From Novosphingobium sp. 9U (GTDB lineage: Bacteria; Pseudomonadota; Alphaproteobacteria; Sphingomonadales; Sphingomonadaceae), in assembly GCF_902506425.1 (NCBI RefSeq), contig NZ_LR732469.1:2651522-2715521 (forward strand): a DNA stretch of 64,000 nt. The letters run 5' to 3'. Positions 61,498 to 64,000 of this stretch are shown one piece after another (the first letter of the stretch is position 1; every line of letters starts with the position of its first letter). The notes beneath the pieces were generated by a model, which saw nothing but the letters and a program-made list of their open reading frames with translations, did no database searches and was not told the DNA's origin. The position numbers and the translations under genes were made by a program.

Positions 61498-63914
61498 CAC
61501 TCGGCCGCCTCGGTCCAGAGAGCCGGCTCGTCGCCCTCGCCCGGCCATTCCACGCCGGTGAGCAGTGGGTACCAGTTCTCGGGCGCGTCGCCGTAGCGCT
61601 CACGCAACGTGTCGAGCTTGCGCACGGTGCTTTCGCGGCCGGAGAGGACGGTCAGCACTTCCGGCATGCCCGACAAGTCGAGCCGCACCACCACCGAGGC
61701 GTCCGACTGGCGGATCAGGAAGCAGCGCGAGTGCGCAGGAAGCGTACGGATGACGTCGAGTTCGTGCTCGGACAGGCCGAAGCCCTCGCAGTAGTCCTCG
61801 GGTCGAGCGCGGGCGTTGGGCATGAACAGCATCGTCGCGGTCTGCTCGACCAGCGCCGTTGCGATGCGGCTGTCGAGCGCGTCGCGCGCCGACTGGGTGG
61901 CGAAGCCGACCAGCGCATTGCGCTTGCGGAGCGTCTTCAACCAATCGCGGATGCGCGCGGCGAAGACCTCGTCGTCGAGCGCTTTCCAGCCCTCGTCGAT
62001 CAGGATCATGGTCGGCTCGCCGTCGAGGCGTTCCTCGATGCGGTGGAACAGGTACATCATCGTCGGCGTGCGCAGGCGCGGGCTTTCCAGCAGCGCGGTC
62101 ATGTCGAAGCCGAGCTTGCGCGCGGAGAGGTCGAGCTTGTCAGCCGCGTTGTCGAACAGCCAGCCATGCTCCCCGCCGACCAGCCAGGCATCCAGGCGCG
62201 AGGCGAGATCGCCGGGCTCGGGACGGCGCGAGCCTGCCAGCAGTTCGCGGAAATGCGAGAGGCGGCGCAGCGAGGGATCGTTGTGGTACGCCGCGTCGAC
62301 CGCGCCGGCGATGGTGCTGAGTTCCTCAGGCCCGCGCGCTTCGAGCAGCACGCCCAGCCAGTCGCGCAGGAAGGCGCGGTTGGTGGCGGTGTCGGGCAGC
62401 GACAGCGGGTTGAAGCCGGTCGGGTGGCCCGAGGCGATGCGGCTGTAGGTGCCCCCGATGCCGCGGATGAACACTTCGGCGCCGCGGTCCTTGTCAAACA
62501 GGATCGTGCGCGGATCGTACTTCTGCGCCTGCGCGGCGAGGAAGTTCATTACCACCGTCTTGCCCGAGCCCGAGGGCCCGATCACGGTGAAGTTGCCCAA
62601 GTCACCCTGGTGGAAATTGAAGAAGAACGGCGTCTGGCTGGTGGTGGCGAGCAGCGTCACCGCCTCGCCCCAGTGGTTGCCGCTGGCCTGGCCCATGGCG
62701 AAACCGTGCAGCGAGCCGAAGCACGCCATGTTGGCGCTGGAGATCAGCGCACGGCGCACCAGGAAGCCTTCGTTGCCCGGCATCTGGCCCCAGAACGCCG
62801 GCTCCAGGTTGACGTCCTCGCGCACGGCGACCGCACCGGCATCGGCGAGCGCGGCGGCGCAGACCGCGGTGGCTTCGTCGAGCACGTCAAGGTTGGGCGC
62901 GCGCACCAGCACCGCGAGGTGGTGATCGCCGAAGCCGACCGCGCCGGTGCCCAGCGCATCGCGCGCGCTCGACATCTCGCGGCGCTCGGCCATGGCCTCC
63001 TCGTCGGCGGACTTGAGGCGGCGAATGGCAAGGTCGATGCGCTCGCGGGCGATCTGGCGATCCGACGGCGCGTAAGTCTCGGTCAGCACCAGCTCGCACG
63101 GCAGGCGCAGCAGCGGATCGGTGAGGCCGGGAGCGGTCGAGTCCGGATAGTCCTTCAGGCTGACGAGCGAGCCGAAGGTCACGCCATTGGCGCCGCGCAG
63201 TTCCAGCGCATCCATCCCGAAGTTGACGCGGCGGTAGGGCAGCATGTGGCCGACGTCCGCCTCATCGGCGGGGCGGCGTACCGGGCGCATCTCGCCGTTG
63301 TAAAGCGCGCTTAGCAGCTCCAGCACTTCGGAACAGCGGCCGGCATTGCTCTCGTAATCACCCAGCAGGCGGGCGCCATAAGCGCCGAGCGAGGCGGTCA
63401 TCGCGCTGGCGGCGGCCCGCAGCGCGCGCACGTCGGCGATGTCGGCCTCGACCGGGCCCGCACCTTTCCGCTTCATCATGCGCGACATCTTGTCGGCCCA
63501 GCCGGCTTTGCCGCGCGCGGGGCGGCGTACCAGAGTGACGAACTGGTCGTTGACGAACAGAGCGCCCGAGCTGGTGCGCTGGCGCCAGCGCGCGTCGATG
63601 TGCGCGGTGAGCGGATCGGAGAACTGGCTTTCCAGCTCGATCTCCACGCGGCGGCGGATCACGTGGTGATAGAGCACGAAACGGGCGTCGAGCGAGCTGC
63701 GCAGCAGCACTTCGCGCGTGGCGGCGTGGGCGTTCAGCTCGTCGGTGTCGGCGGTCTCGAAGGCGAAGCCGGGCACCATCAGCGAGAGCATGACCGAGCC
63801 GTCGCGCAGCAGCACCACATTCTCGTCCACCAGCGCCAGGTACGGCAGCCGGTCGCCGACCATGGCTTCCTTCTTGCCCCATCCGGTGATCTGCGGAAGT
63901 TTCGGCTTAGCCAT
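61497..63914 (-). CDS. virB4: Type IV secretion ATPase VirB4
   Basis: The 805-residue protein has the VirB4 N-terminal CagE/TrbE domain and a C-terminal ATPase with Walker A VIGPSGSGKTVVMNFL (about residue 445), Walker B MILIDEGWKALDDE, and FATQSARDALDSRIAT. VirB4 energises assembly and transfer at the inner membrane. GGTGAGGA precedes its ATG. It starts 19 bp after virB3. Confidence 0.95.
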   Translation of the reverse strand: MAKPKLPQITGWGKKEAMVGDRLPYLALVDENVVLLRDGSVMLSLMVPGFAFETADTDELNAHAATREVLLRSSLDARFVLYHHVIRRRVEIELESQFSDPLTAHIDARWRQRTSSGALFVNDQFVTLVRRPARGKAGWADKMSRMMKRKGAGPVEADIADVRALRAAASAMTASLGAYGARLLGDYESNAGRCSEVLELLSALYNGEMRPVRRPADEADVGHMLPYRRVNFGMDALELRGANGVTFGSLVSLKDYPDSTAPGLTDPLLRLPCELVLTETYAPSDRQIARERIDLAIRRLKSADEEAMAERREMSSARDALGTGAVGFGDHHLAVLVRAPNLDVLDEATAVCAAALADAGAVAVREDVNLEPAFWGQMPGNEGFLVRRALISSANMACFGSLHGFAMGQASGNHWGEAVTLLATTSQTPFFFNFHQGDLGNFTVIGPSGSGKTVVMNFLAAQAQKYDPRTILFDKDRGAEVFIRGIGGTYSRIASGHPTGFNPLSLPDTATNRAFLRDWLGVLLEARGPEELSTIAGAVDAAYHNDPSLRRLSHFRELLAGSRRPEPGDLASRLDAWLVGGEHGWLFDNAADKLDLSARKLGFDMTALLESPRLRTPTMMYLFHRIEERLDGEPTMILIDEGWKALDDEVFAARIRDWLKTLRKRNALVGFATQSARDALDSRIATALVEQTATMLFMPNARARPEDYCEGFGLSEHELDVIRTLPAHSRCFLIRQSDASVVVRLDLSGMPEVLTVLSGRESTVRKLDTLRERYGDAPENWYPLLTGVEWPGEGDEPALWTEAAE

Positions 63915-63933
63915 TACGAAGTCCTCACCGCGC

Positions 63934-64000
63934 TCAGGGCGCGTAGCTGTTGCAGCCCCAGCGCGACCAGTTCGGCACGCGCGGGCACTTGCTGACTTTG
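63934..64000 (-). CDS. virB3: Type IV secretion protein VirB3, C-terminal end (partial)
   Basis: The minus-strand frame entering from the right edge gives 21 residues ending SKCPRVPNWSRWGCNSYAP and TGA at 63934-63936. The W-GCNSYxP ending is typical of VirB3, a short inner-membrane protein that works with VirB4, and its place just before virB4 agrees. Confidence 0.8.
   Translation of the reverse strand, partial: KVSKCPRVPNWSRWGCNSYAP

Noticed and set aside
61731..63314. Open frame of 527 codons on the plus strand opposite virB4
   Set aside because: Antisense shadow of virB4, with no conserved motif.
1..64000. CRISPR arrays, rRNA and tRNA genes
   Set aside because: No regularly spaced repeats with unique spacers were seen, and no tRNA cloverleaf with a GGTTCRA-type loop or rRNA motif was recognised in the intergenic regions.

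Overview
The window is about 64 kb of high-GC chromosomal DNA from an alphaproteobacterium, most likely a member of the Sphingomonadaceae (Novosphingobium- or Sphingomonas-like). This is inferred from gene families, not from a database search. The clues are two secreted proteins ending in a sphingomonad-type PExxTW(A/L)MM C-terminal sorting signal, a sphingomonad-style P450, an alginate-export-type porin, an S9 and an M2 peptidase, a BMFP/UbiK protein, and an alpha operon (rpsM-rpsK-rpoA-rplQ). Most genes are housekeeping, densely packed on both strands.

Positions 1-5 kb hold the 3' end of amn, a NUDIX domain read in frame into a DUF47 phosphate-transport accessory protein, the Pit phosphate transporter, and two PEP-CTERM-like secreted proteins, one with a nidogen-like domain. 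Positions 5-17.6 kb hold catabolic and envelope genes: a GH130 glycosidase/phosphorylase divergent from an alginate-export-type porin, a methyltransferase, an M2 metallopeptidase, an alpha/beta hydrolase coupled to a GFA protein, a DUF4403 lipoprotein, a cytochrome P450 and a prolyl oligopeptidase. Positions 17.7-24 kb carry the alpha operon with its own strong promoter and a leader of about 250 nt, then dnaN, fabG and fabD.

Positions 23.8-29.4 kb form a cell-wall neighbourhood: an LD-carboxypeptidase divergent from a MurC/Mpl-like ligase, a DUF808 membrane protein and a class A penicillin-binding protein. A small candidate 2H-phosphoesterase-like protein, two membrane proteins and rpsF-rpsR-rplI with a clear terminator follow. 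A short AT-richer islet with one orphan gene and REP-like hairpins lies at 32.7-33.6 kb. Positions 33.6-44.5 kb hold an OmpA-domain protein, apaG, metZ, a PMT-type glycosyltransferase, a VOC protein, a GT2-GtrA fusion, leuB, recO, ubiK, tspO, tlyA and a lipoprotein.

Four regions stand out. (1) The ilvE leader (44.5-45.08 kb) has a 14-nt perfect complement to the 16S rRNA 3' end driving an 18-codon ORF, then a 15-bp hairpin and a CTTGTA-N7-TACAAG palindrome. (2) At 46.2-53.1 kb, three large proteins (transglutaminase; circularly permuted ATP-grasp fused to alpha-E; transglutaminase-DUF2126) form a predicted amide-ligation/peptide-tagging system, split by a 169-bp palindromic repeat. (3) ppk-ppx follows. 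(4) The right edge, 57.2-64 kb, is a type IV secretion operon (virB3-B4-B6-B9-B10-B11) with no virB5, virB7 or virB8 between its members. A dispersed intergenic repeat occurs twice (15.3 and 57.1 kb), the second copy separating ppx from the secretion operon.
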